A stretch of 46,521 nt of DNA from an uncultured Cryomorphaceae bacterium (GCA_947311505.1 CAMZLL010000197.1:1-46521), one strand, 5' to 3'. Positions 1 through 8,698 are shown, counted from the first letter of the stretch. Translations and numbers: made by a program. Notes: generated by a model not told the origin, from the sequence alone.

Positions 1-18
1 AACTCATTTCTTTCAAAA

Positions 19-116
19 AACAAAGATAATGAATGAGATACGAAGTATATTTTTTTAGAATAGTCGTAGCTATTTTAAAAAAATATACTGAAGTCAGATT
101 GTTTGTTATCTTTGTT
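19..116. repeat. Nested inverted repeat (long palindromic structure)
   Basis: The outer arms, 19-29 and 106-116, are perfect 11-bp reverse complements. Inside them a 20-bp stem (44-63 against 70-89, 19 of 20 matching) closes on a 6-nt loop. Short unmatched segments separate the two stems. Each outer arm contains TATCTTTG, the Bacteroidota -7 box: plus strand at 107-114 and minus strand at 28-21, both pointing outward. An ATG on the minus strand at 7-5, about 14 nt past the left box, could start a gene that leaves the window. Only two codons of it are visible, so it is not called. The stem is AT-rich, so a simple rho-independent terminator is not obvious. Confidence 0.6.
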
Positions 117-121
117 CCTAT

Positions 122-217
122 AGGGTTTTCAGAGCTTCTTAAATACTGCTTCAAAATTTTCCCTTGTCTTTGAAAAGCTCTGAAAATTTTGATGCGAAGG
201 AGTTTTTAGAGGTGCCC
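122..217. mobile_element. MITE-like relic or IS end (96 bp)
   Basis: The segment begins GGG and ends CCC and is flanked by TA-rich sequence (CCTATA before, TTATAA after). It contains a perfect 12-bp inverted repeat (126-137 against 175-186). The two ends, read inward, are loosely alike: each starts AGGG and shares a CAAAATTTTC block about 25-35 nt in. The right end (184-218) recurs exactly at 16705-16739. No transposase is encoded. The reading as a miniature inverted-repeat element or relic IS ends inserted at a TA-type target is inference from structure; no family was identified. Confidence 0.4.
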
Positions 218-218
218 T
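184..218 (+). repeat. 35-bp dispersed repeat, copy 1
   Basis: These 35 bases are the exact reverse complement of 16705-16739. The copy lies about 20 bp past the stop codon of the small secreted protein gene at 239-670 (minus strand). Relative to its upstream gene it has the same orientation as copy 2 has to the 98-residue gene. It forms the right end of the MITE-like segment 122-217. Confidence 0.85.
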
Positions 219-238
219 TATAATTATTTACGGTTTGT

Positions 239-670
239 TTAGTTTAAATCAAACTTTGGTTTAGGTGCTTTTTTAAATTCTTTCCTTTTGGGCTTGATCA
301 TATCGGTAAACATGATGTTGATTTTTTCTTCTTTATCAGTGACACGTGTTTTAGAAATACCATTGTAAATTGTCCAACTAGATTTGTCAGTAAAGTTATA
401 TGTTAAAACTTCTTTTGTGTTATCTTCAAAATAGATGGCAATTTCTACTACATCGCCTTGTTTGATGGTGACTGAACAAACATAACATTCTGTTTCTTTA
501 TCTTTTCTAACTATAAGAATGACATCATCATGAACTCCATCTTTAACTTCAAATGCCCCTCTATTCTTAAAAACTTTTCGGTATTCATCGTAACATGTGA
601 ATAATTCTTGTCCAAAAAAAGGAGCTATTGAAAAAAGGGTGAAAAGGCTTAAAATGTATAATTTCTTCAT
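239..670 (-). CDS. Small secreted protein of unknown function
   Basis: A 143-residue protein with a clear Sec signal peptide (KK, then about 16 hydrophobic residues, likely cleavage just before QELF). I start at 670 and not at the longer ATG at 703, because the extra 11 residues (MLNRINNKLNT) would precede the signal peptide. The mature part has three cysteines (one in LFTCYDEY, two in ECYVCSV), a predicted beta-rich middle and a basic, proline-containing tail (PKRKEFKKAPKPKFDLN). I do not recognise the family and no conserved catalytic motif is visible. It stands alone: comM runs divergently and a repeat element lies just past its stop. Likely periplasmic or exported; function unknown. Confidence 0.6.
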   Translation of the reverse strand: MKKLYILSLFTLFSIAPFFGQELFTCYDEYRKVFKNRGAFEVKDGVHDDVILIVRKDKETECYVCSVTIKQGDVVEIAIYFEDNTKEVLTYNFTDKSSWTIYNGISKTRVTDKEEKINIMFTDMIKPKRKEFKKAPKPKFDLN

Positions 671-864
671 CGTATTTAATTTATTATTAATTCTATTTAA
701 CAAATATACTCAAACGGTTTGAGTAATTAAATTTTTTCTAACCAATTTTATGCCAATTCCAATAAGAAATAAATTCTAAGAGTACAAGAGTCGATAGTTT
801 TCAAAAATATTGCTTAAATTTATACCCAAATTATTCAATAATATAACCTCTTTTCAGAAAAGAC

Positions 865-2406
865 ATGCTTATAAAAACATATGGAAGTGCAGTTTATGGA
901 GTAGATGCTTTAACAATTACGGTTGAGGTAAATATAAGTCCGGGTATTCGATTTTTCTTAGTAGGCTTGCCAGATAATGCCGTTAAAGAATCTCATCAAA
1001 GAATCTCAGCTGCATTAAAAAACAACGGGTATAAAATACCAGGGAAAGAGATTACCATCAATATGGCTCCTGCGGATATCAAAAAAGAAGGATCAGCTTA
1101 TGATTTAACCCTGGCAATAGGGATATTAGCAGCATCGGGACAGGTGTCAAAACCAGAAATGACCGAAGACTATATTATCATGGGTGAGGTAGCGTTAGAT
1201 GGGCAATTGCGTTCTATAAAAGGAGCATTGCCTATTGCTATAAAAGCCAAGAAAGAAGGTTTTAAAGGTATTATTTTGCCAAAGAAAAACGCACAAGAAG
1301 CCGCTATTGTTGAAGGGTTAGAAGTTTATGGGGCGGACACGCTTGCAGAGGTTATAGATTTGTTTGATGGTAAGTCCGATTTGCAACCTACCAAGTTTGA
1401 CATAAATAAAGAATTTGAAAATTATGATGCTATAAGTGGTGTTGATTTTGCAGATGTAAAAGGTCAAGAAAATGTAAAAAGAGCATTAGAAATTGCAGCT
1501 GCAGGAGGTCACAACGCTATAATGATTGGTCCTCCCGGTTCAGGGAAATCTATGTTGGCAAAACGACTCTCTACCATATTGCCTCCGTTGTCAATGGATG
1601 AAGCATTGGAAACTACAAAAATACATTCCGTTTCGGGGTTGCTTGGAGATACCACCGGATTAATAACTCAACGTCCGTTTAGATCACCCCATCACACAGT
1701 ATCTGATGTGGCTCTTGTGGGTGGTGGGAGCAATCCCAAGCCGGGAGAGATTTCGCTTGCTCACAATGGTATTTTGTTTTTAGATGAGTTGCCAGAATTT
1801 AAACGACAGGTTTTAGAAGTAATGCGACAACCGCTAGAAGATAGAGTAGTTACTATCTCTCGTGCCAAAATAAGTGTGGATTATCCAGCTAGTTTTATGC
1901 TTATTGCTGCAATGAATCCCTCACCTAGTGGAGATTTTTATGATCCTTCTGGTCAAAGTGGTGACCCCGAACATATTGTAAAGCGATATTTGGCAAAAAT
2001 TTCAGGACCTTTGATGGATCGAATAGACTTACATATTGAGGTGCAACCTGTGCCTTACGAAAAACTATCAAACAAGGAAGAGGGTGAAAATAGTAAAACC
2101 ATTAGAGCGAGAGTAATAAAGGCAAGAAATATTCAGATCGAACGATTTAAGGAGATTAATGGTATGCACAGCAATGCACAGCTAACCCCAAAATTAGTTA
2201 AAAAATATTGTCAGATTGATGCTGCAGGAGAAGCATTGCTGAAAAACGCAATGGAAAAGCTGGGGCTTTCTGCTCGTTCTTACGAACGGATATTTAAAGT
2301 AGCGAGGACTATTGCCGACCTAGAGAATACTTCTAATATAGAAGTACAGCATATAGCGGAAGCTATTCAATACAGAAGCCTAGATAGAGACGGATGGTTG
2401 GGATAA
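865..2406 (+). CDS. comM: YifB/ComM family Mg-chelatase-like AAA+ ATPase
   Basis: A 513-residue protein of the usual ComM length. In characterised relatives this hexameric AAA+ helicase drives branch migration during natural transformation. An N-terminal S5/Lon-like ChlI domain spans roughly 1-170. The Mg-chelatase AAA+ core follows, with Walker A GPPGSGKS at residues 222-229 and Walker B ILFLDELPEF near 305. The sensor region IAAMNPSPSGDF is near 350, and the C-terminal Mg-chelatase domain (about 415-505) contains GLSARSYERIFKVARTIADL. The cysteine-rich loop typical of many ComM proteins (NPCPCGY) is cysteine-free here (NPSPSGDF). It is a cytosolic protein. The next gene starts 87 bp on with its own -7 box, so it is probably a single transcription unit. 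Confidence 0.93.
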   Translation: MLIKTYGSAVYGVDALTITVEVNISPGIRFFLVGLPDNAVKESHQRISAALKNNGYKIPGKEITINMAPADIKKEGSAYDLTLAIGILAASGQVSKPEMTEDYIIMGEVALDGQLRSIKGALPIAIKAKKEGFKGIILPKKNAQEAAIVEGLEVYGADTLAEVIDLFDGKSDLQPTKFDINKEFENYDAISGVDFADVKGQENVKRALEIAAAGGHNAIMIGPPGSGKSMLAKRLSTILPPLSMDEALETTKIHSVSGLLGDTTGLITQRPFRSPHHTVSDVALVGGGSNPKPGEISLAHNGILFLDELPEFKRQVLEVMRQPLEDRVVTISRAKISVDYPASFMLIAAMNPSPSGDFYDPSGQSGDPEHIVKRYLAKISGPLMDRIDLHIEVQPVPYEKLSNKEEGENSKTIRARVIKARNIQIERFKEINGMHSNAQLTPKLVKKYCQIDAAGEALLKNAMEKLGLSARSYERIFKVARTIADLENTSNIEVQHIAEAIQYRSLDRDGWLG

Positions 2407-2445
2407 TCTGTAACAAATGTAACGTAGTAGTATTCTGATATACTA

Positions 2446-2453
2446 TACTTTTG
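2446..2453 (+). promoter_or_regulatory. -7 promoter box of the MBL-rhodanese gene
   Basis: TACTTTTG matches the Bacteroidota TAnnTTTG box and lies 41 bp before the ATG at 2494. No good TTTG lies 19 nt upstream, so the -33 element is weak. Confidence 0.45.
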
Positions 2454-2493
2454 TGATAGCAAAATAAAAAATAACACTTAAAAAAATAAAGAA

Positions 2494-3906
2494 ATGAAAA
2501 TAGAACAATTGTTTACTAAATGTATCGCAGAAATGGCGTATTACATTTCGTCAAATGGAGAGGCTGCAATTATTGACCCTTTGCGAGAAGTAGAACCTTA
2601 TATAGAAATGGCTAAAAAAGATAATGCTACCATCAAATATATCTTTTTGACACACTTTCATGCAGATTTTGTTTCTGGACAGGTAGATTTAGCTAAAAAA
2701 ACAGGTGCTACTATTGTATTTGGACCAGGTGCAAAAGCAGATTATGATATCCACGTAGCAACAGATGGGGAAATCTTTAAACTTGGTGATGCAGAGTTGA
2801 AATTAATCCACACTCCTGGACATACAATGGAGTCTATTTCTATATACTTGGAAGATAAAGAGCAAAATAAAAAATACCTATTCTCAGGAGATGCTCTGTT
2901 TATTGGCGATGTAGGAAGGCCGGATCTAGCTATTAAGTCAGATTTAACTCAAGAAGATTTAGCTCGACATTTATATAAAACATTAAGAAAAAAGATAATG
3001 GTCTTGGATGATGACACCATAGTGTACCCAAATCATGGAGCAGGTAGTGCTTGTGGAAAAAGTATGAGCAAAGAAACTTGGGATACTTTAGGAAATCAAA
3101 AAGCGACCAACTATGCATTGCGAGCAGATCAAACAGAAGATGAGTTTGTAAATGAAGTCTTGAAAGGTATTGCGCCACCACCACAATATTTTCCAAAAAA
3201 TGCAGGAATGAATAAATCTGTTAACAAATCTATCGATGACATCTTGAAAGATGGAATGGTAGCATTAGATGTTGATACTTTTAAAGAAATGAGTGAGTCG
3301 AACAATTACTTAGTGTTAGATACTAGAGCCGGAGCTGAATATACTCGTACTGGTACCATCCCCAATGCTTTGTGGATTGGAATTGATGGAAGTTTTGCTT
3401 CTTGGGTTGGAACTTTAATAACTGATATCGATTCGAAAATTATCATTTTGGCAGACAAAGGGCGTGAAGAAGAAGTGGTTACTCGATTGTCTAGAGTAGG
3501 ATATGACAATTCTAAAGGATACTTAAAAGGAGGAATGGATGCTTGGCTTGATGCGGGGTTACCTACTGATAAGATTGGGTCAATCTCAGCAGAAGAGTTC
3601 AAGGATAAATTAGAGAAAAATGAATTGGAAGTTCCTTTGGACGTTAGAAAAGAAACGGAGCATTTGTCTGAGCGTGCTATTGGCGTTAAGAATTTCCCTT
3701 TGAATAACATTAATTCTGATTTCGCAGAAATAGACAACTCAAAAGCGCATTATATACATTGTGCTGGTGGTTATCGATCTTTGATTGCTTGTTCTATTTT
3801 TAAACGAAACGGGGTAGATAACGTTACGGATGTTCGAGGAGGATTTGAAGAAATAAAACAAACGGACATTAAACTTACCGATTACGTATGTCCTACTACT
3901 TTATAA
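2494..3906 (+). CDS. Persulfide dioxygenase-like MBL-fold hydrolase with two rhodanese domains
   Basis: A 470-residue fusion. The metallo-beta-lactamase domain (about 1-230) carries ETHE1-type iron ligands: His54 in THFHADF, His110 in HTPGH and Asp133 in SGDALF, plus His181 in NHGAGSACG. The last His of the classical HxHxDH motif is Phe59, which suits a mononuclear iron site. Rhodanese domain 1 (about 255-357) has LADKGREEE where the active-site Cys loop should be, so it looks catalytically dead. Rhodanese domain 2 (about 365-465) keeps Cys423 in HCAGGYRS. The architecture matches CstB/Blh-like proteins, which oxidise persulfides to sulfite and transfer sulfane sulfur. It likely acts in cytosolic sulfide detoxification. 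The function is inferred from family and residues. Confidence 0.85.
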   Translation: MKIEQLFTKCIAEMAYYISSNGEAAIIDPLREVEPYIEMAKKDNATIKYIFLTHFHADFVSGQVDLAKKTGATIVFGPGAKADYDIHVATDGEIFKLGDAELKLIHTPGHTMESISIYLEDKEQNKKYLFSGDALFIGDVGRPDLAIKSDLTQEDLARHLYKTLRKKIMVLDDDTIVYPNHGAGSACGKSMSKETWDTLGNQKATNYALRADQTEDEFVNEVLKGIAPPPQYFPKNAGMNKSVNKSIDDILKDGMVALDVDTFKEMSESNNYLVLDTRAGAEYTRTGTIPNALWIGIDGSFASWVGTLITDIDSKIIILADKGREEEVVTRLSRVGYDNSKGYLKGGMDAWLDAGLPTDKIGSISAEEFKDKLEKNELEVPLDVRKETEHLSERAIGVKNFPLNNINSDFAEIDNSKAHYIHCAGGYRSLIACSIFKRNGVDNVTDVRGGFEEIKQTDIKLTDYVCPTTL

Positions 3907-3924
3907 ATACACACGTTTAAATGT

Positions 3925-3957
3925 AAAAGCCTTTCCTTTTGGGAAGGCTTTTTTTTT
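3925..3957. terminator. Rho-independent terminator between convergent genes
   Basis: A 12-bp stem (AAAAGCCTTTCC against GGGAAGGCTTTT, one wobble pair) is followed by a long T run on the plus strand. A shorter T run on the minus side suggests it serves both the MBL-rhodanese gene and the T9SS cargo gene that ends at 3988. Confidence 0.85.
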
Positions 3958-3987
3958 GCTCTTTGTTTTCGTAAAAATGTTTGCACT

Positions 3988-5607
3988 TCAATTTTGCTTT
4001 ATCAATTTTGTAGAATATATGGGGAGACATTTATCAAGTAGTTGAACATAATATACTCCAGATACGTTTTCTGAAATATCTATTTTTACTTTAGTTAACT
4101 TGTCTGTTATTAGTAATTTTGAGTATATAACTGTACCGCTAGTGTTAAAAACTCTCACCTTAATATCTTTTTGTGAGTTAGAATTAAATTCTATTGAAAA
4201 CGCACCATTGTTGGGGTTGGGATATAATTTGAAATTTGTTAAGAAGCTCGGTTCGTCAAACGCATCACAAGCTGGTCTGTTAAAGACTTCTTCTACTGAT
4301 TTTAATATTGAAGCATTAGAAGTGGGCGTTTCTCTAGTTTCCTGTGGATGTACATTCTTTTTTGTGAAGCTGTATATGTCATCATAGCCCAAGCCTCCCT
4401 TTCGGTTAGAGGTAAAATATCCAGCAGTATTAGATTGGTTAAAAATGATGCCAAAATCATCAAAAGTTGAATTAAATGGATGTTGCATATTCGTACCTTT
4501 TCCCCATTTGAATGGAGTGCTCATTTCTGCCCTGAATAGATCCAGACCTCCCATAGTAATGCCCCCTTTAGACGAATAATAAAATGAGCCGTCATCAGAT
4601 ATATAGGGAAACAATTCGTCTTCTGATGTGTTAATGCCTGCTCCCATATTGACAGGTTCACCCCAGTTGTCTTTATCTCTATCGTATTTTGAATACCAAA
4701 TGTCTTTTCCTCCAAAACCACCTTCTCTATCTGAAACAAAGAAAAGAACCTCCAGCTCATTTGAAAAAGACGGATGTGCGTAAACGGTGTTAGTTTCGTG
4801 ATTTTCTCTAAGTGGGACTTCAAATGTCTCGCCAATTAAATTGCCATCTAAAAATGTATAATGAATAACACATCCTTCATTTTTTGTAGTGTTTTGATCA
4901 CATTTAGTAAGGAACAATACGTTTCTTTTGTTGTCAATAGAAACCACAGCACTATTAAATGTTTCTGCTGTGGTGTCAATTCTAATTGGTTTTGACCATT
5001 TATTGGCAGCTTTTGTAGTGTGATAGAATCCAAAGTTATTGCCTAAATTTAAATCTGGATGCGTCTCAAATCTGCTTGATGAGAATATCAAACTGTGGTC
5101 ATCGTCAAGAAAGCAAGGGGAGAAATCATAGAATTTGGAGCTTAATTGTGATTCTAATAAAGCAGAAAATTTAACTAAATTAGCATCCCAGTTATTGGTG
5201 ATGTCAAATGAATGTATCTGTTGTTGCGCATAATAATAGTTCCATCCTTTTTTTGAATACTTCTTATAATATTTAATAGCCTTAGGTTGATTTGCAGCCA
5301 TTTTATAATTCTCGGCAGCATCGAGTAAGGGTTGCTTAATTTTTCTATTCGTTCTATAGTACTTAATGTAGTATAGTGCTACACTATCAGGGACGAGAAG
5401 ATATTGATAGCAAGCTGCAATGTCCAGATAATTGAAATTTCTTCGTCTAAAAAACAACTGCTTTTGCTCAATTGCTTTATAATAATGAAGTGCTTCTCTA
5501 TAATTGCCCTTTTCAAAGGCGGCATTACCTAAACCTTGCAAAGATAAATCTTGGCAATGGAAAGAATTTAAAAACAAAATCGAAAGAACAAAAGTAATGT
5601 ATCTCAT
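3988..5607 (-). CDS. Secreted PD40/WD40-like propeller protein with T9SS sorting domain
   Basis: A 539-residue exported protein. Residues 1-18 form a signal peptide. About 20-150 look like TPR helices (GNAAFEKGNYREALHYYK, then KAIKYYKKYSKKGW). About 165-410 contain repeated PD40-type blades with SSSR, FVSDREGGFGGKDIWYSK, DELFPYISDDG and YFTSNRKGGLGYDDIYSF. The last 85 residues are a type A T9SS C-terminal domain opening with LYPNPNNGAFSIEF and ending LIKQN. TPR plus PD40 resembles the front half of OmpA-family proteins, but the peptidoglycan-binding domain is replaced by a sorting domain. It is expected to be exported by the type IX system and surface-attached or released. The ligand is unknown. 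Confidence 0.82.
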   Translation of the reverse strand: MRYITFVLSILFLNSFHCQDLSLQGLGNAAFEKGNYREALHYYKAIEQKQLFFRRRNFNYLDIAACYQYLLVPDSVALYYIKYYRTNRKIKQPLLDAAENYKMAANQPKAIKYYKKYSKKGWNYYYAQQQIHSFDITNNWDANLVKFSALLESQLSSKFYDFSPCFLDDDHSLIFSSSRFETHPDLNLGNNFGFYHTTKAANKWSKPIRIDTTAETFNSAVVSIDNKRNVLFLTKCDQNTTKNEGCVIHYTFLDGNLIGETFEVPLRENHETNTVYAHPSFSNELEVLFFVSDREGGFGGKDIWYSKYDRDKDNWGEPVNMGAGINTSEDELFPYISDDGSFYYSSKGGITMGGLDLFRAEMSTPFKWGKGTNMQHPFNSTFDDFGIIFNQSNTAGYFTSNRKGGLGYDDIYSFTKKNVHPQETRETPTSNASILKSVEEVFNRPACDAFDEPSFLTNFKLYPNPNNGAFSIEFNSNSQKDIKVRVFNTSGTVIYSKLLITDKLTKVKIDISENVSGVYYVQLLDKCLPIYSTKLIKQN

Positions 5608-5680
5608 TGTAGCTAATTTGTATAAGCTATAATGTTAATTTTAGAAATTGTTACACGTAATGACATTAACGGATATAAAA

Positions 5681-5712
5681 ATAGTCCAAAATAAAATGAT
5701 TTATTGGACTAT
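5681..5712 (-). terminator. Probable terminator after glyS
   Basis: A 9-bp perfect inverted repeat (ATAGTCCAA at 5681-5689, TTGGACTAT at 5704-5712), extendable inward with a bulge. It is followed on the minus strand by a short T run. It lies 28 bp past the glyS stop. Confidence 0.55.
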
Positions 5713-5739
5713 CTTACTTTGGTTATTTGGTATAGGTCT

Positions 5740-7281
5740 TTAGTTTTGCATTAACAGAGAAGTCATACTTACTTTCTTGGCGATAATATTTGCTAGATCA
5801 TCAATGGTGACACGTTCTTGCTCCATAGTGTCTCTATCTCTTATAGTAACAGTATTGTCTTCTAAAGTTTGGTGATCCACAGTGATGCAGTATGGAGTCC
5901 CGATAGCGTCTTGTCTTCTATATCGTTTTCCTACGGTGTCTTTTTCTTCGTATTGGCAGTTGTGGTCAAATTTCAATACACTCATAATTTCTCTAGCTTT
6001 TTCTGGAAGTCCATCTTTCTTGACTAGCGGTAGAATGGCTGCTTTTACTGGTGCTAATGCAGGAGGTATATTTAAAACTACTCTTGATTTTCCATCTCCT
6101 AAATCTTCCTCTTTCAATGCTGTACTCAATATTGCCAAGAACATACGATCCAAACCAATTGAGGTCTCCACTACATAGGGAATATAACTTTCATTAATCT
6201 CAGGATCAAAGTATCTTAATTTTTTGCCCGAATGCGCTTCGTGTTGTGATAAGTCAAAATCTGTACGAGAATGAATGCCTTCCAATTCTTTAAAACCAAA
6301 AGGGAATTTGAATTCTATATCGGCAGCGTTATCTGCGTAGTGCGCCATTTTTATATGGTCATGAAATCGATAAGCTTCATCTCCAAAGCCAAGAGATTTA
6401 TGCCATTTCATACGTGTTTCTTTCCAGTATTCAAACCATTTTTCTTGTGTGCCGGGTTTGATAAAAAACTGCATTTCCATTTGTTCAAACTCTCGCATCC
6501 GAAAGATAAACTGACGGGCAACAATCTCGTTTCTAAATGCTTTACCTATTTGAGCTATTCCAAAAGGTATCTTCATACGTCCTGTTTTCTGGACGTTTAG
6601 GTAGTTGACAAATATTCCTTGTGCTGTTTCTGGACGAAGATAAATGGTAGCAGCATCGCCAGCTACAGATCCCAACTCTGTACCAAACATTAGGTTAAAT
6701 TGACGTACCTCTGTCCAGTTTTTAGAACCACTTACAGGGCAGACAATCCCCAAATCCTCAATTAATTGTTTGAATGCTTCGAGGTCTTCATTTTCTTGTA
6801 CGGCTTTTAATTGGTCTTTGATTTTTTCTATTTCAGATTGTCTTCGCAACACATTTCCATTAGTTGCTCTAAACTCTGCTTCATCAAAAGCATCTCCAAA
6901 ACGCTTTTGAGCTTTTTTGATGTCTTTATCTATTTTTCCATTGATTTTTTCGATATGATCTTCGACCAATACATCTGCTCTGTATCTTTTTTTGGAGTCT
7001 TTATTGTCTATCAAAGGGTCGTTAAAAGCATCTACGTGACCAGATGCTTTCCAAGTACTAGGATGCATAAAAATAGCAGCGTCAAGTCCCACAATGTTTT
7101 CGTGCATTTGCACCATTGCCATCCACCAATATTTTTTGATGTTGTTTTTAAGCTCTACTCCGTTTTGTGCATAATCATATGTGGCACTCAATCCATCATA
7201 TATTTCACTACTTGGAAATACAAATCCAAATTCTTTTGCGTGGGAAATTACTTTCTTAAAAACGTCTTCGTTAACTGCCAT
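5740..7281 (-). CDS. glyS: Glycine--tRNA ligase (single-chain alpha2 type)
   Basis: A 513-residue class II synthetase that charges tRNA-Gly. Length and layout match the homodimeric eukaryote/archaeon-like enzyme rather than the bacterial alpha2beta2 form. It opens with an N-terminal core (VFPSSEIYDGLSATYDYAQNG). Motif 2 is around FRNEIVARQFIFRMREFEQMEMQ, and motif 3 is in VVETSIGLDRMFLAIL. The C-terminal anticodon-binding domain starts near PPALAPVKAAILPLVKK. The start fits the family, and a TATCTTTG box lies 29 bp upstream on the minus strand. It is monocistronic by layout: the 3' neighbour is separated by a hairpin and sufS is 87 bp upstream. Confidence 0.97.
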   Translation of the reverse strand: MAVNEDVFKKVISHAKEFGFVFPSSEIYDGLSATYDYAQNGVELKNNIKKYWWMAMVQMHENIVGLDAAIFMHPSTWKASGHVDAFNDPLIDNKDSKKRYRADVLVEDHIEKINGKIDKDIKKAQKRFGDAFDEAEFRATNGNVLRRQSEIEKIKDQLKAVQENEDLEAFKQLIEDLGIVCPVSGSKNWTEVRQFNLMFGTELGSVAGDAATIYLRPETAQGIFVNYLNVQKTGRMKIPFGIAQIGKAFRNEIVARQFIFRMREFEQMEMQFFIKPGTQEKWFEYWKETRMKWHKSLGFGDEAYRFHDHIKMAHYADNAADIEFKFPFGFKELEGIHSRTDFDLSQHEAHSGKKLRYFDPEINESYIPYVVETSIGLDRMFLAILSTALKEEDLGDGKSRVVLNIPPALAPVKAAILPLVKKDGLPEKAREIMSVLKFDHNCQYEEKDTVGKRYRRQDAIGTPYCITVDHQTLEDNTVTIRDRDTMEQERVTIDDLANIIAKKVSMTSLLMQN

Positions 7282-7309
7282 TTTATCCTCTTTTTAAATT
7301 TTGAAGTGG

Positions 7310-7317
7310 CAAAGATA
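7310..7317 (-). promoter_or_regulatory. -7 promoter box of glyS
   Basis: TATCTTTG on the minus strand, ending 29 bp before the glyS ATG, matches TAnnTTTG exactly. No clear TTTG sits at the expected -33 distance. Confidence 0.5.
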
Positions 7318-7367
7318 AATTATTATCTAATTATTGAGATAGAATTACTTAATAACTTCATTCTGTG

Positions 7368-8585
7368 TTAAGATAGCATTCTTACTGCTCTTTTTACTCC
7401 GTTCACTAGAGTATCTATTTCTTCTTTAGTGTTGTAAAATGCAAACGAAGCTCTAATAGTGCCAGGGATATCGTAAAAGCGCATAAGTGGTTGTGTGCAA
7501 TGATGCCCTGTACGTACTGCAATACCCAGCTGGTCGATGATAGTTCCTATATCAAAAGGATGTGTGCCTTCCATCAAGAATGATATGACACTAGCTTTGT
7601 GTTTTGCTGTCCCAATAGGAATGTATCCTTCTATTTTGGATAGTTCTTGTGTGGCGTAATCTAAAAGATCTTTTTCTTGTTTTTGGATAAAATCATAACC
7701 TATTTCATTGATGTAATCAATAGCAAACCCCAGTGCAATACCCCCAGAAATATTAGGTGTTCCTGCTTCTAATTTATGCGGTAAACTGTTATATGTTGTT
7801 TTTTCAAAACTAACCTCTTTTATCATGTCTCCGCCTCCTTGATAGGGTGGCAATGCGTCTAATATTGATTCTTTACCATATAAAAAACCAATACCCGAAG
7901 GCCCAAACATTTTGTGACCTGATGTAACCAAATAATCACAGTCCAAATCTATTACATCTAACGGAGTATGAGGAACTGATTGAGCTGCATCAATTAAAAC
8001 TTGAGCTCCTGCTTGGTGAGCGTCCTTAATTATTTTTTTTATAGGGTTAATTGTACCCAAGGTGTTTGAGATGTGCGTTATAGCCACTATTTTAGTCTTC
8101 TCAGAAAGTAGTTCAAGAAAAGACTCGTAGATTAACTCGCCAGCTTTGTTTATCGGTATTACTTTCAGTATCGCTCCTCGTTCCTCGCACATCATTTGCC
8201 AAGGGACAATATTACTGTGATGCTCCATTGCTGAAATAATTACCTCGTCTCCAGAGTTTATGTAGCTCCTTCCAAGGCAGTTTGCCACTAGGTTGATTCC
8301 ATCTGTAGTGCCCTTGGTGAAAATAACTTCGTGTGCGTGCTTGGCATTGATAAAAGATTGTATTTTTTTTCTTGCATCTTCATAAGCTGTCGTAGCTACT
8401 TGGCTTAAGTGGTGCACTCCTCTATGAATGTTGCTGTTATAGGTGGTGTAATATTCAGAGATAGCGTCAATTACTATTTTTGGCTTTTGCGAAGTGGCTC
8501 CGTTGTCTAAATATACCAGAGGTTTGTTATGTACTTTTTCTGCTAATATCGGGAAGTCTTTGCGTATTTCTGAAATGGTTTTCAT
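7368..8585 (-). CDS. sufS: SufS-type cysteine desulfurase
   Basis: A 405-residue group II (SufS/CsdA) cysteine desulfurase. It uses pyridoxal phosphate to remove sulfur from cysteine for Fe-S cluster assembly. The PLP lysine lies in TSGHKMFGPSGIGFLYG (around residue 224), with ATEVIF-like HEVIFTKGTTDGINLVA upstream. The catalytic cysteine is in RTGHHCTQPLM (around 363), with the short loop typical of SufS. The first residues MKTISEIRKDFPILAEKV fit the family start. No sufE, sufB, sufC or sufD lies within the window next to it, so the rest of the SUF machinery must be elsewhere. A TATCTTTG box sits 20 bp upstream. Confidence 0.95.
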   Translation of the reverse strand: MKTISEIRKDFPILAEKVHNKPLVYLDNGATSQKPKIVIDAISEYYTTYNSNIHRGVHHLSQVATTAYEDARKKIQSFINAKHAHEVIFTKGTTDGINLVANCLGRSYINSGDEVIISAMEHHSNIVPWQMMCEERGAILKVIPINKAGELIYESFLELLSEKTKIVAITHISNTLGTINPIKKIIKDAHQAGAQVLIDAAQSVPHTPLDVIDLDCDYLVTSGHKMFGPSGIGFLYGKESILDALPPYQGGGDMIKEVSFEKTTYNSLPHKLEAGTPNISGGIALGFAIDYINEIGYDFIQKQEKDLLDYATQELSKIEGYIPIGTAKHKASVISFLMEGTHPFDIGTIIDQLGIAVRTGHHCTQPLMRFYDIPGTIRASFAFYNTKEEIDTLVNGVKRAVRMLS

Positions 8586-8604
8586 ATTGATTCGTTATAA
8601 TCCA

Positions 8605-8612
8605 CAAAGATA
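8605..8612 (-). promoter_or_regulatory. -7 promoter box of sufS
   Basis: TATCTTTG on the minus strand ends 20 bp before the sufS ATG and matches TAnnTTTG. The -33 element is not clear. Confidence 0.5.
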
Positions 8613-8698
8613 CTCACAGATTGATTATGTACCTGTTTTTTTATTTAAATTCTTTCTAAATAATATTTATACTGCAATGGTATAATATATAAGAAGGC

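Noticed and set aside
6811-7371. A 186-codon plus-strand frame
   Set aside because: It is wholly antisense to glyS and to its promoter, with a Cys/Phe/Ser-rich composition typical of shadow frames.
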